Notes under the pieces: model-generated | Told to the model about the DNA's origin: nothing | Seen by the model: the letters and a program-made list of their open reading frames with translations, nothing else | The model's database searches: none | Made by a program: the position numbers and the translations under genes | Assembly (NCBI GenBank): GCA_019095985.1 | Contig: CM032666.1 | Coordinates: 46,778,793-46,842,792 of the forward strand | Origin: Streblospio benedicti | Taxonomy: Eukaryota > Annelida > Polychaeta > Spionida > Spionidae | Reading direction: 5' to 3' | DNA: 64,000 nucleotides | Shown: piece after piece, positions 49,901 to 59,370 of the stretch | How positions within the stretch are numbered: position 1 is the first letter of the stretch | Layout: each line of letters starts with the position of its first letter

Positions 49901-52900
49901 ATCAAATTGTGGCAAAGTGATTTTATTTTAGAACCGCTAAATATTTAATTTACTGGAGGCTTCTTATTATTTATATACTCAGTATTGAAATAAGATACTT
50001 ATCACCACGGTCACGGAGTCTCGATGTTTACATGGAGATGGACATATACACCAACCTACCATACATGTAGAGGAAGTCGGTGTGTAGTTGCCCATCTGTA
50101 TGTAAACATTGGGACTAAGCGATCGTGCTTAAAACAAACCTGAACTTCCCTGAAGGATATCATGAGGTTAAAGACGACATCTGGCGCCAGCAGCTGAGGA
50201 TCATCCATGCGGTTACGCATACTCTGTAGCACCTAATATTACCAAGTATACACATTTAGAACAATATTGATAAATGCTAAAATTAATTTCTTTACAAAGA
50301 AATGTGAGGTGTACACTTTATGATAAAGTATCACGAGTTGCTTTATTTCAATGAGTACCAGTTAACAGAAATAATCATTACCTTCAAAAGCTCCGGGCCT
50401 GTATATTGATCTCGAGCTTTCCTCAAATCAGACAAGAACTTCTCCTTGATATGCGTTCGGTGGGAATTTTCTACATCTTTTAGAATACGCTTCAATTTGT
50501 TCACCAGTGGAATCTGACAGCATAAGGACTGTATAATGGAAGAGGATGCAAAAAGAAATTGGGTTAGGAAAGCAAGGAACTATGGATTAGCGGGCATGCA
50601 TTGGGTCATATCCCATTTACCACAATACTCAAAAAAATGTACATGCATTCAATACTGCCATAAATTTCTTCATTGATAAAGGATGAAGCTTGATATCAGA
50701 ATACTAAGTACAGTATTGCATTGCAAACAATACATGAAAATTAGACACTGTGTTTGAGTTGCTGATGTCAAAGGATGCTAAGCATCAGTAACAGAGCAGG
50801 GTGCGTGGTGGGGATCCAACGTTCCTAAATATATTAAGCATTGTGGTCAAAGTAAAAGAAATTCCACATGGTCACTATTTAAATCTTACAAATCAAATTT
50901 GAACACTCTAGCTCTAACTTTGTGATGTGTACAATGGTAACAAGCCAAATGGATTGAGGGATTGAAAAGAATGATGGAATAAATTGCATACAAGCATGGC
51001 AAATACTAATAAAAATTCCATAAATTTTCGACGTAACATTGTGCGTGAAAAGTGTCATCTGTGATGACAAACCTGAATATTTAATGTAAAATTAAATACA
51101 TTGTAATAGCAATAATATACCATTGTGGTTTATATGACAAACAAGTGGAGTAGTAGCCATTGGTAAAGTTAATAACAAATTTGAGCACTCTAGCTACTAT
51201 TGTGGGATCTGTAAGGAACAACACAGGGTCAGGATTAAGCACTCGTTCCCTTATATTTATGATTAGAAATTTATCCATTTTTGAGCATGATGAGTGGATT
51301 TTTCATGAGAATAAGTATAATATCGAGAGAAAATCATCTAGCTGTAGCACTGTCCCATCTAATGCTGACATCAAGCCCAAAACCATATAAATACAAGCAT
51401 CAATTGCATTTACATGGAGTTTGTTGATTTGGACATGTAAATCTTTGATTGGTCCAGAAATTTTTACTCAGGATACCCATCCTATGGGCATTGGACATAT
51501 GTTTTTTCCCCCATATTCATGGATTTGGCAATAAAGGGGTAAAAGCTAGGTAGTTTGCAAAATAAAACCAGCACTGAAGACAGCCAAATATTATGCCAAG
51601 TGGGTCTTTTTTATATATAAAATTGGATTTTGAATCAATCAATCAAATCTTAAATTTATTTAGACATGCTCTAAAACTAAATACATGCTGTTAACAATAC
51701 AACAGAGATTACAAAGCAATCATGCAAATAGATGATAGATGCTGCAGAATACTGTCAATATTAATTTTTGGGTCATAGGCATTTGGATATTCATTCACTT
51801 ATTCTATTGTCGAGATAATTCCTTAGTCCTTACTAATATAAAAGTGAACAAAGAAAATGATATAAAGTTTTAGTAAAAATATGTGTTTCATTTCACATTA
51901 TTTCAGTCAAATATTTTCACATTAATTTTTACTATTTTGCTTGTGCATTACCTTTGTAACTTCCTTGACTTTGATGCTGTCTGCCAAACCAATATTTCCA
52001 CTTGTATTTACCTCCGACAATAAGCACTTGTCATCTTCGATGTTATAAGGAAGGAAATCTGTGTCTCCACACGTTAACTGGAAAAAAAATCAAAGTTGCA
52101 AATCATTAAAAAAACAAACCACAAAACCACCATCTATCACCTGTCATTAAAATATTATAATACAAAACATTATTTTGAGAGTTCTGGTAGTTTCAATTAT
52201 GATGCTGGTACTCATCAGAAAGTAAATTGACGAACTCTAAAGTCGGGGTCAGTTTTCAACCTGACGAACTCTAAAGTCGGGGTCAGTTTTCAACCCCAGG
52301 GTACGATTCATAAATAGAAACATGTAAAAACAATTAAAAATCAAGTAAAAAATAAGCTCTTATTCAATAATACAAACAAGACATTTTTAATTGAACCCGG
52401 GGGCAAGTATCAGTTTAAAAGATGTGTCTGTTGTTTAGTAATGTGGTCTTACCTTAACTGATAATGTGAACTCAGGGTTTGTATCATGAAGAAGAATGAC
52501 AGTCTCAGGCATTCCCATTGATTCTCTCACACCAATATGATAAAACAAAGAGGCTTGCTGATCCTGAATGCTCATGTCCACCACGGCTACATCAGCATTG
52601 TAGAATTGATCCAATGATTCTCCATACCCAAAATCCAAATGCTCAAATGGAATATGAGTAAGTTCTGCTTTGAACCTACAGAAGAAAGACACCAGTAAGT
52701 TCTTCCTATTTTCTGGAAGAAATTCATAAGAGTCTTATATTAGGATAAGATTACTGATGAGTTATGCATTCTTATATTTGAGAATGTTATTAATGAAAAT
52801 TGAGAAATTTAACGTACAATGGATTAGCAGTGCCCCAGATAAATGCTCGTCTACTCGTCCCAGACTAGAATTACAATGTTAGAACAAGTAAGATTTAGTA

Positions 52901-55201
52901 CTAACTCGTCCTCTAGACTAATATATCTTTTTTCACAGCCTAAATTTGTGTGTTGCATGAAAAATCTGCAGAATATACAGGACGAGTAATATCTTTGAAG
53001 GACTGGTAATGTTTTTGCCATACTATCCTGCAGACTAGTCAACTTCATCTGTTATCTGGGGCACTGATTTGACTACCGAAATCATTGCAAAACAAACATG
53101 ATTGGGAAAGAAGGAATGTCACTGTTAATATGTAATTGAGTTTTTTTTGTGTTTGTTGCTAGACCGTATGTTGTAGCATATACTTCAAGAAAAGTTACTT
53201 TTGATGAAAATATTTTGAGTTCTAGGTGGGGTGCACTTCATGTTCAAATACAGGTTCATAGACTTAATTAGAGATCCATCATTGCCCCAGACCACCCGAA
53301 AAACGAAGTATTCAGAGTTCAATCTGGCTTTGCTAAGATAGGGGTGAAATCCCCCCCTCTCTCTCTCTCTCTGAAAAATGGGGGGATTTTTCAGAGATAG
53401 GGGGGGGGGACTTTTTTATTTGCTTTCCAACTGACAAAATTTATTATATATTTTAACAATGGCATAAGCACTTAATATCATTCAAAAATATTTTGCTCAC
53501 CAAAAATTTCTTTACAATAACATTTTATATCTTGATCAGAACAATCGGTCTTTGGGTACATATAAAACTTCCGAGGTCACTTTACTTTTTACATCATCAT
53601 TTAACAGTGATCATTTTACCCCTGCATTCAGCATCTGAGACGCATATATTTTTCTAAGGACGCATAAAAATGTTTACAGTGCGTTTCTTGGACGCACCCT
53701 ATTTTTTAATAATTTTATTGTGTTTTCCCACCGGCATGCGCGACGCCATATTGTAAACATTGTGAATATTAAACGCGCCTCGTGATTGCCGCATTCATTC
53801 CATGAACACGCAACTACGAAGCCTCTGATTAGTTGCTGATATAGTAAAACACAGCATGTTCAGCCATGTTATAAATGAATGAGAGCGCTATTCGTTGCAA
53901 CGGTGTGTGTTTGTCAATATGGCAGCGCCCATGAGATGAATATTTTCAAACATTATTTTTTGTTTTTTTCAAGTATATTCTTCGCGCTTTGATGTAAAAT
54001 TATAGCGTGAATAGTTATAATGCAGCCCCCCTTGAGAAATTAAAGTTGCGTCTGGGAGGATTATTATGCGAGAATCGCGCAATCGCGCATACCAGATTGA
54101 ACTCTGAGCATTGGTACATTTGCCAGTAGGCAAGAGAACACATGTAGCATGTGGAACAAATCAATTGTTAGAAAAGAAATAAAATACTTAAAAAAAAATA
54201 GTTTGATAAAATCCACCAGTTCAAGTATTTAATTTGCGAATCACTTTGAATACTAGCTGCTTAAAATAGGAAAAATGCATAAAAGTCAAATAAATGTGAC
54301 CAATTTGCATTTAATTTTACTTACGATTCACATGCTTTTTGCAACTGGCTATAAGCAATTTTTCGGGCCTCCACATCTCCATCATGGCTCTTTTTCTTGC
54401 CTTTACCTTTACTTTGTCCTCCAACTTCGTTGATGTTGATAACACAGGCCACTTGCATTGTGGGTCTGTCAAAAAATATCATATAGGTTAGAAATAGATG
54501 ATTACTATTGGAAAAAAAGCAACATTTTGATATATAATACAAATAACAACATAATGAACACAGATTAAAAAAGACATTGTCATATAACTATAGACAAAAT
54601 TAATGCTTGGATATATTTCGTATCTTACACACATCCTCAGCAAATAACAATTCATAAATCAAATGGGAAATGGAGTAAGGACTACTACTACTACGGACAA
54701 GTACATGAATGATTCAAAAGCAATACAACTGTCTTATAGTCAGCATAAAATGTAAGAGGGATTAAAAACAACACAATGGTAAAATCAAAATTAAAAAATT
54801 ACCATGGTTTATATGATTGTAATCATGTAATACATGATTGTAATCATATAAACCATATTTTAATTTTGAATTCGTCATTGTATTGTTTTGAAAAAAGTAC
54901 TCATTAATACGCCTTGCTACGTACATTCAAACGTCAAGCCCATCCCAACTTCAGAATAATACTTATTATGATCTGATATGATATCAAATATAAGAGAGGT
55001 TCACTAGAACATTTTTATAGTCATCAATCTTACTAAAAACACATTGGCACCGACATGGGAGATAATGTGATAAAAAAATGTATATGGTTCTTTTAAACTC
55101 TACCTTTGTACGTGAATAGCTTTCATTGACTTTGGTTCATTTTCAACATTGACATCTAATCCCGCATCATGGGCTTTTATGCATGGGGATACGGTACACA
55201 T
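24215..55201 (-). CDS. MAP3K5: ASK1-type MAP kinase kinase kinase (MAP3K5/15 family)
   Basis: Exons, in order: 55201-55104, 54465-54325, 52675-52453, 52077-51952, 50528-50382, 50232-50140, 49839-49681, 49031-48910, 48672-48560, 48454-48295, 48202-48109, 48012-47941, 47831-47715, 47516-47377, 47249-47159, 46942-46809, 46407-46280, 45877-45774, 45684-45546, 45289-45162, 44945-44845, 44704-44636, 41657-41592, 40943-40896, 38694-38636, 34642-34480, 33763-33686, 33185-33138, 30208-30164, 28922-28736, 28433-28368, 28121-28040, 27922-27737, 27383-27327, 27173-26930, 26365-26301, 25392-25313, 24603-24527, 24293-24215. They total 4,329 nt, an exact multiple of three (1,442 residues). All phases agree; junctions are good to about 1-2 bases. 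ASK1 is a cytosolic oxidative-stress MAP3K that activates MKK4/7 and MKK3/6, hence JNK and p38; thioredoxin and 14-3-3 restrain it. Seen here: the thioredoxin-binding N-domain ([22 protein letters not shown]), TPR-like centre ([19 protein letters not shown]), PH-like part ([13 protein letters not shown]), kinase, 14-3-3 site RSISVP, coiled coil and SAM-like end. Confidence 0.95.
24917..25302 (-). mobile_element. MITE with terminal hairpin (copy 2, reverse orientation)
   Basis: This is the reverse complement of 11,213-11,633. The hairpin (about 24,930-25,045) has arms of about 48 bases around an 11-base loop. The other end (GATAGAATG at 25,294-25,302) stops only about 4 bases before the donor GTAAAT (25,312-25,307) of the ASK1 exon 25392-25313. 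Confidence 0.8.
26626..26815 (+). repeat. tRNA-related SINE fragment
   Basis: It ends in a B-box-like arm (GAGGTTGTGGGTTCGAATCC at 26,781-26,800, then CACCTTAGGACGG), preceded by TCAGTTATCATCTCAACC, which resembles a tRNA D-arm and anticodon region. The upstream part (GGTTGTGAGACCAGAAT) looks like a related half-unit. There is no intact cloverleaf. Confidence 0.5.
30164..41657 (-). CDS. MAP3K5: ASK1 post-kinase linker exons with 14-3-3 site
   Basis: Seven small exons lie here: 41657-41592, 40943-40896, 38694-38636, 34642-34480, 33763-33686, 33185-33138 and 30208-30164. The junction 38636/34642 forms RSISVPVSL, a mode-1 14-3-3 motif (RSxSxP) at about residue 955, equivalent to the regulatory site near Ser966 of human ASK1. 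The exon 34642-34480 is GC-rich and Ala/Gly/Ser-rich. Exons 41657, 40943, 33763, 33185 and 30208 start and end in phase 2, so each can be skipped without frame change. The three smallest rest on splice signals and phase alone, because the linker is not conserved. Confidence 0.75.
30493..30945 (+). mobile_element. Penelope-like element fragment with inverted arms (old copy)
   Basis: Plus-strand coding remnant [20 protein letters not shown] and [20 protein letters not shown] matches the region after the GIY-YIG domain in the element at 37,554-38,445. The left arm (about 30,493-30,590) is an inverted copy of the right arm (about 30,815-30,905); both carry AAGGTACAAAC and TGGACCTTCC/GGAAGGTCCA motifs. 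It ends with the tail ATGATGAATCCAGATGCTAA shared with the other copy. It is broken and older than that copy, judging from its divergence. Confidence 0.65.
31415..32210. mobile_element. 0.8-kb TIR element with perfect 24-base ends (TA-flanked)
   Basis: Bases 31415-31438 and 32187-32210 are exact inverted repeats (TA then CTCCAGAAGCTGAGG...). If the outer TA is the target duplication, this resembles a Tc1/mariner-type non-autonomous element. The interior has four AAGATGGC-type motifs (about 31,553, 31,722, 31,910 and 32,082) and no coding capacity. It lies in the ASK1 intron between 33138 and 30208. Confidence 0.75.
34643..37553. other. ASK1 intron, mostly unremarkable
   Basis: Part of the intron between exons 38694-38636 and 34642-34480. 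It is AT-rich without a convincing exon. The only recognised item is a SINE remnant near 36,100. Confidence 0.5.
36090..36200 (-). repeat. Degenerate SINE remnant
   Basis: TTTCTCAACTTCCTGGGGCG then CATACAGAACTTGCTGCAAT resembles the reverse-orientation SINE body at about 7,600-7,640. Similarity fades quickly, so this is an old fragment. Confidence 0.4.
37554..38445 (-). mobile_element. Penelope-like retroelement fragment with GIY-YIG domain and long inverted arms
   Basis: Left arm 37,554-37,812 and right arm 38,145-38,406 are inverted copies of about 260 bases, nearly identical. The middle, read on the minus strand, encodes the GIY-YIG endonuclease domain typical of Penelope-like elements: [27 protein letters not shown]. 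It then runs [16 protein letters not shown] and [13 protein letters not shown] into the left arm. The right arm is thus an inverted copy of the element's own 3' part. A 40-base tail (ATGATGAATCCAGATGCTAA...) follows the right arm and recurs at 30,905-30,945. No reverse transcriptase domain is present. The fragment is broken as a gene, but the close match of its arms suggests recent formation. Confidence 0.8.
38695..40895. other. ASK1 intron without recognised features
   Basis: AT-rich intronic sequence between exons 40943-40896 and 38694-38636. The small open frames near 38,782-39,060 and 39,325-39,525 have low-complexity composition and no splice or homology support. Confidence 0.5.
42057..42985. 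mobile_element. 0.93-kb TIR element with perfect 6-base target duplication
   Basis: It starts CAGAGATGTGAAC (42057) and ends GTTCACATCTCTG (42985). It is flanked on both sides by CAATAG (42051-42056 and 42986-42991). The ends resemble hAT-type tips (CAGAG...), though 8 bases is the usual hAT duplication length. There is no transposase, so it is non-autonomous. It lies in the 2.98-kb ASK1 intron between the kinase and linker exons (44636 to 41657). Confidence 0.8.
42986..44635. other. Remainder of ASK1 intron
   Basis: AT-rich, with no recognised exon, repeat pair or RNA gene. Confidence 0.5.
44636..46942 (-). CDS. MAP3K5: ASK1 kinase-domain exon block (seven exons)
   Basis: Exons 46942-46809, 46407-46280, 45877-45774, 45684-45546, 45289-45162, 44945-44845 and 44704-44636 encode residues of about 633-900. 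The sequence shows the glycine loop [10 protein letters not shown], the lysine [22 protein letters not shown], the catalytic loop HRDIKGDN, the DFG in [11 protein letters not shown], and the activation loop [14 protein letters not shown]. It continues with [12 protein letters not shown] and the closing [16 protein letters not shown]. All catalytic residues are present, so the kinase should be active. The introns are short (under 900 bases), unlike the repeat-filled linker introns downstream. Confidence 0.97.
46491..46721. mobile_element. piggyBac-like MITE with TTAA target duplication
   Basis: TTAA at 46491-46494 and 46718-46721 bounds inverted ends. Reading inward from the right gives CCCTCTTAGTGCTGCGGC; from the left, CGCTCTTAGAGCCGCGGC. 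The TTAA plus CCC tip is the piggyBac pattern. It lies in the ASK1 intron between exons 46942-46809 and 46407-46280. Confidence 0.75.
52228..52295. repeat. Tandem duplication of a 34-base unit
   Basis: The unit TGACGAACTCTAAAGTCGGG followed by GTCAGTTTTCAACC occurs twice, head to tail, without differences. It is intronic in ASK1, near the exon 52077. Confidence 0.9.
52828..53066. mobile_element. MITE with CAGTGCCCCAGATAA ends
   Basis: Perfect 15-base inverted ends (52828-52842 and 53052-53066). The interior carries ACTCGTC and GACTAGT motifs. Right-end relatives (AGTTATCTGGGG) occur near 9,210 and 60,930. The tips look hAT-like; flanking bases show no clear duplication. Confidence 0.7.
53313..54106. 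mobile_element. 0.8-kb TIR element (CAGAGTTCAATCTGG ends)
   Basis: Perfect 15-base inverted ends (53313-53327 and 54092-54106), flanked by AGTATT on the left and AGCATT on the right, which may be an imperfect 6-base duplication. It includes a (CT)n and poly-G stretch (about 53,350-53,410) and a GC-rich CGCGCAATCGCGCAT. No coding region. It lies in the ASK1 intron between exons 54465-54325 and 52675-52453. Confidence 0.7.
54767..54887. repeat. Near-perfect palindrome of about 120 bases
   Basis: ATGGTTTATATGATTGTAAT at about 54,805 is followed a few bases later by its near reverse complement ending AATCATATAAACCAT. Outer flanks (AAAATCAAAATTAAAA / TTTTAATTTTGAATT) extend the pairing. It lies in the first ASK1 intron. 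Confidence 0.75.
55104..55201 (-). CDS. MAP3K5: Candidate first coding exon of the ASK1-type gene
   Basis: Starting at ATG 55201-55199, the frame reads [16 protein letters not shown] to SMKAIHVQ and ends in phase 2 at a GTAGAG donor. This joins cleanly to the phase-2 exon at 54465 to give [15 protein letters not shown], matching the start of the conserved ASK1 N-domain. The frame stays open further upstream, with another ATG at about 55273 that would add 24 residues. A non-coding exon followed by translation from the internal Met of PTMQVAC is also possible. Vertebrate ASK1 has a longer Gly/Pro-rich N-terminus, which is absent here. Confidence 0.55.
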
Positions 55202-55273
55202 CTGATAGAATTTTCTGTCTACTACTATGAATCTTATATTTATAGGACATAGACATTTGGGATGCAATGACAT

Positions 55274-56926
55274 GAAATATGATTTAAGATGAGCTTTTAA
55301 AATGTACAGGATTATTTAGCGTCCTTCTATAATAGATTTTTTTTTTTTCTATGTTACATACCAAAGTCAGAAAATAATGACAATCGCTCACTACAGAGGC
55401 CTCACTATTTCATAAAATCTTTTACTATGAAACCTACAATGTATATGAATTTTGTGAAGTTTCCGGGATATTTCCTCCAAATTATGGGCACCACCCATTA
55501 CTCTACATTATTTACTTACAACAATGTGTACATTTGCATTAGAAACTCCTCTTTATTGTAACTGGAGGTAACAGCTATAATATCTACAGCGATCTCAATT
55601 TGTAACCATGGTTTGATTGAACAACAATATACGGTATTCAATTTTACGATACTCTGAAGAATCATGTGGATTAAATAAATTCACTTGACTTTCAATATTG
55701 GCCCCAATGTTATGTACAGATTTTTTTCCTTGAATAAAATACTATCTACACATAGATGCTAGGACCGGACCAGTACATTCTCGTCACAAACTTCATTGAA
55801 AAGAGATACACTTTGGAACTAGGGGTCATTAATCTGTGATACTTGTCTTTAGTTATATAGCCTATGACTGAATAGAAGGTCCCCATTCCATTATTTTTCA
55901 TTTTAAAGTAAGATATGACAATCATTTAAAGAGCTTGTTTTGAATCCAACAATGGAGTATACTTTGTTGCATCTATATAAATACATATGTACTATCAAAT
56001 TTATACAACATGTCTAAGATGACAAACACACCTGACATAATTGCTTTCTCTAGGAGAAAAATATGTATCTTGTAATATCCGATTGGCTTTGATAAGATTT
56101 TGCACACATTTTTTCATGATTTAAACACAAGTAAACACAAATTTACACAATTTGATAAAAGAAAAACAAAACTGTGTCAGTATTTTGTCACACAATATGG
56201 CCATGCTGATTACCGGGTATCATTCAGTTGCAGCAACTAAGAATTATATGAATCACCAGCTATAAATAGTAAAATTAAGTATAATCATTGTTTGCACTGT
56301 ATATAGTCTACTATTATTCATGATAACATGATTCTGGATAGAGTAAGATCACAATATTTCTTATGAGTGTCGAATATGGATTATAGTTAAATCAAGTTAT
56401 AAGACATATAAGAAAATGAAAAGAAGCAAAAGTAACAATATAATGGGGAAAAGACGCTGCCATGTAATAATGTAGGTACCTCATTAGCTCAAACATTGAG
56501 TACAACATATCATATTACACCTACTTCAATTTTCACAAATATCTCGCAAATGTTTAAATGTACAGATCTTTTTCTATGAATAAAGTTTCAATAAATATAT
56601 AAAAAAGAACAAAAACACGTATATAATAGATTCCTTCTCATCTGTCTCACGTGTCACCATGGACAGACACCGACTTAACGTAATCAAAGTTTTGTGTCGG
56701 TCTCGCAGAATGCGTGCAAAACTTATAACTTCAAGAGTTGGAAAGTTATCAAATGTTCAAAAACAAAGAAACATGTACAGTTAAAACCAAGAGGTTAAAA
56801 CTCCATTGACATTTCTCGGATCTGTGGGATCCATGAGTAACACCTTTCGGAACCACCCTGTACTTGTAACCAAAAAAGATGTCATGACCTAAGAATGAAC
56901 ACTTCTCTCATCTTGGGTTTCTTCAT
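55274..56926. other. Region upstream of the first ASK1 coding exon
   Basis: AT-rich, with no recognised exon or repeat pair. The ASK1 promoter and any 5' untranslated exon should lie here or further right, but no promoter element could be recognised. Confidence 0.4.
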
Positions 56927-57434
56927 TCATGATATATATTAGAATTTTAAGATACCAATAGAAACCATTGGGGCTCACATTTTGGCGAGACTTTCGCTCT
57001 TATCGCAAGAGCTTCTTCGGGCCGAATGACGGTCCTTAGTTGGTCATGTGACCGCCATGGCGGCGGCAGTCACATGACAGCAGTGGCAGGAAAACGGGGG
57101 GCTGTAGGTGACCATATCAGAGACACGGGCCATACCATCAGCCCCAGAGACTTCAAAATTGTGGCGCGTGAGGACTTAGAAATCCGTAGAAAGATCAGGG
57201 AAGCCGTGGAAATCCGTGTACGGCGCCCTGAGATGAACCGAGACACCGGCTACGACCTGCCCCACGCCTTTCCACTGCTGCTGTCATGTGACTGCCGCCG
57301 CCATGGCGGCCACATGACCAACTAAGGACCGTCATTCGGCCTGAAGAAGCTCTTGCGATAAGAGCGAAAGTCTCGCCAAAATGTGAGCCCCAATGGTTTC
57401 TATTGGTATCTTAAAATTCTAATATATGTCATGA
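56927..57434 (+). mobile_element. Penelope-like retroelement fragment with long inverted arms (second family)
   Basis: Left arm 56,927-57,090 and right arm 57,266-57,434 are inverted copies of about 165 bases, nearly identical. The middle encodes, on the plus strand, HIRDTGHTISPRDFKIV, REDLEIRRKIREAVEIR and RRPEMNRDTGYDLP. This is the block that closes GIY-YIG-bearing Penelope-like proteins (TGH..., RE.....R...EA..I, P.LNRD.GY.LP). Only the C-terminal piece is present. The arms themselves carry a palindromic CCGCCATGGCGG. Same architecture as 37,554-38,445, but a different family. Confidence 0.75.
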
Positions 57435-57617
57435 ACTGTAATTTATACAGTAAAAACAATGGCGCAGAACATCATTGGTAAGAAAGTTTATGTAATTGCT
57501 GAAATATATTACCTTAATATGTATATCATGTTGTCTGTACAATAGATATGCTAGTGAGGATGTTATAGTATGATTCTTAAATCGAACAAGTAACAAGTAG
57601 GACAGTATACTAGTATA

Positions 57618-57906
57618 CAGGCCTCTACGTCAACATTGGTACGCTGGCCATTATCAAGTTACTTGGTCTGATGGGCAAGTAAACTTATGGCCAAGCTTGC
57701 CCAACCTGACTAGTAATTTTGCATGTAAATATGCAACTTATCAACATGAATGTACATAAAACAAACATGTATTATACTTCCTTTAATGACAAATAATGTG
57801 GAATATGAATATATAGTATTACACAGGCTATGCAAATGATTACTTGCTTAGAAACTTGCCCACCATGGTAAGTTGAAGTTACACATGAGGCTTAGTGTAG
57901 AGCCCT
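57618..57906. mobile_element. TIR element related to 15,556-15,882
   Basis: It begins CAGGCCTCTACGTCAAC; the right end is a worn version of the inverse (GTGTAGAGCCC). The interior has repeated GGCCA and TTGCCCA motifs. Confidence 0.5.
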
Positions 57907-59144
57907 TATACAGTGCAATTTACAAATATTGTTGACCTTTAAAGTTACTAGTAAAGGCAACTGTTTATGTGGCCATTACTTGTAACCATGGTAGACCATT
58001 ACGTCTTCCACACATACAACAATGATTGCCAATTACTCTGAAAATATCATACTACAATGATGGTAAACTGGCGGTAGAATTTTACATGTGGGTTGCTTTT
58101 ATACAACATTTAAACAGACCACATCAGACTATGATATAAGATAAAAAGCAACATAAACTTTCTTACTGACAATGTCTTTGGCCATTGTTGTAACAGGTAC
58201 AGGCTGCTATTTTGGTTATACAAGTACAGACTGGTTATGGTATAAATTTAAAAGATGTTACTGTTTCACGTATAATTAACAGGTTACTGCAGCTTTTGGT
58301 CATTCCCCAGTTAATTGCATCACAATAAAAGTCTCTCTCATGACCCAATCCATAAAATATAAATGCCTTGAAATGTTTTTCGTGAAACATATTAGTCACT
58401 AATATAAATTTGATAACAGTATTTGACAATATATAGTAATATAACAGTAATCAGATATGATTCCCATAACATGGATGGAAATTGTAATTTTTGAAATCTT
58501 TGCAACATAAGATTAATGAAGATCTTCAGACTGAATTTCAATACAGGTAGAAGACTCTAAAAAGAGCATTAAGTTTTTATATCATACCGTACATTGCCTT
58601 GTACCCAAGCCCCGATTGGGTTGGTTAAGACTATACACACGAGGTCTGTAGGCTATGAACTCAACTCAGAATTCAGCCAAAAATTCAGCACGAAATTCAG
58701 CCAAATGCACCAGGATGACCCCGTGGTTTTGAACGAATGTCGTACATTACGTTCAGATAACTACGTCACACGAATTTTGATAAACGTGGTTGCTGCATCT
58801 ACTGTACTCAATAAAGGATAAGTAACACTTTCATATCTTCTACTGAGAACGAATCACACAATAAAAAACAGTGATGTACACGGTCATTTTGACAGTTTTT
58901 GGTCAAAGACAATAACTTTTCTAGAGCCTTCATAATTGCCTATTTATTTACATAAATTGTACATGTGTGTTCAGATTCGTATTGTGGTTCTTATTTTTAC
59001 CTCCTTGTGATAGGAATATGGATTTATATGTCTCGACTAGAATAGGGTATAGATGATCCGAAAATAGATATGAAACAACCTACTTGATGGTATTAGCCGT
59101 TAACACTCGCCTTCATAGTTTGAAAATGGTATGGTTCCAAGGTT

Positions 59145-59275
59145 CAGAAGTCTCGTTAAAAGGCGTGCCCCGTGTAGAGGACAGCCACCCCTCTGCACGC
59201 TAAAGAACTCACCTAGCTTGAAAACAATAGCTAGTGTGATCCCTCCACCCCCGAGGCTCAGTTGGTTACTTGAGA
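59145..59275 (+). repeat. SINE fragment, second copy
   Basis: It shares TCTCGTTAAAAGGCGTG, CCCTCTGCACG, AAAGAACTCACCTAG, GTGATCCCTCCA and GGCTCAGTTGGTTAC with 17,500-17,615, plus an insertion GCTTGAAAACAATAGCTAGT. Confidence 0.65.
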
Positions 59276-59299
59276 TCTGAGATCTGACAGTTTTTGATT

Positions 59300-59370
59300 T
59301 TTTGTGTGTGTGTGTGAGTGTATGTGAGTGTGTGTGTGTGAGTGTGTGTGCGTGCGTGTGTTTGTGTGTG
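59300..59370. repeat. (TG)n microsatellite
   Basis: Interrupted TG/TGAG/TGCG repeat of about 70 bases. Confidence 0.9.

Noticed and set aside
57026-57325. 99-codon open frame as a host gene
   Set aside because: Its core is the C-terminal block of a Penelope-like protein, and both ends run into the inverted arms.
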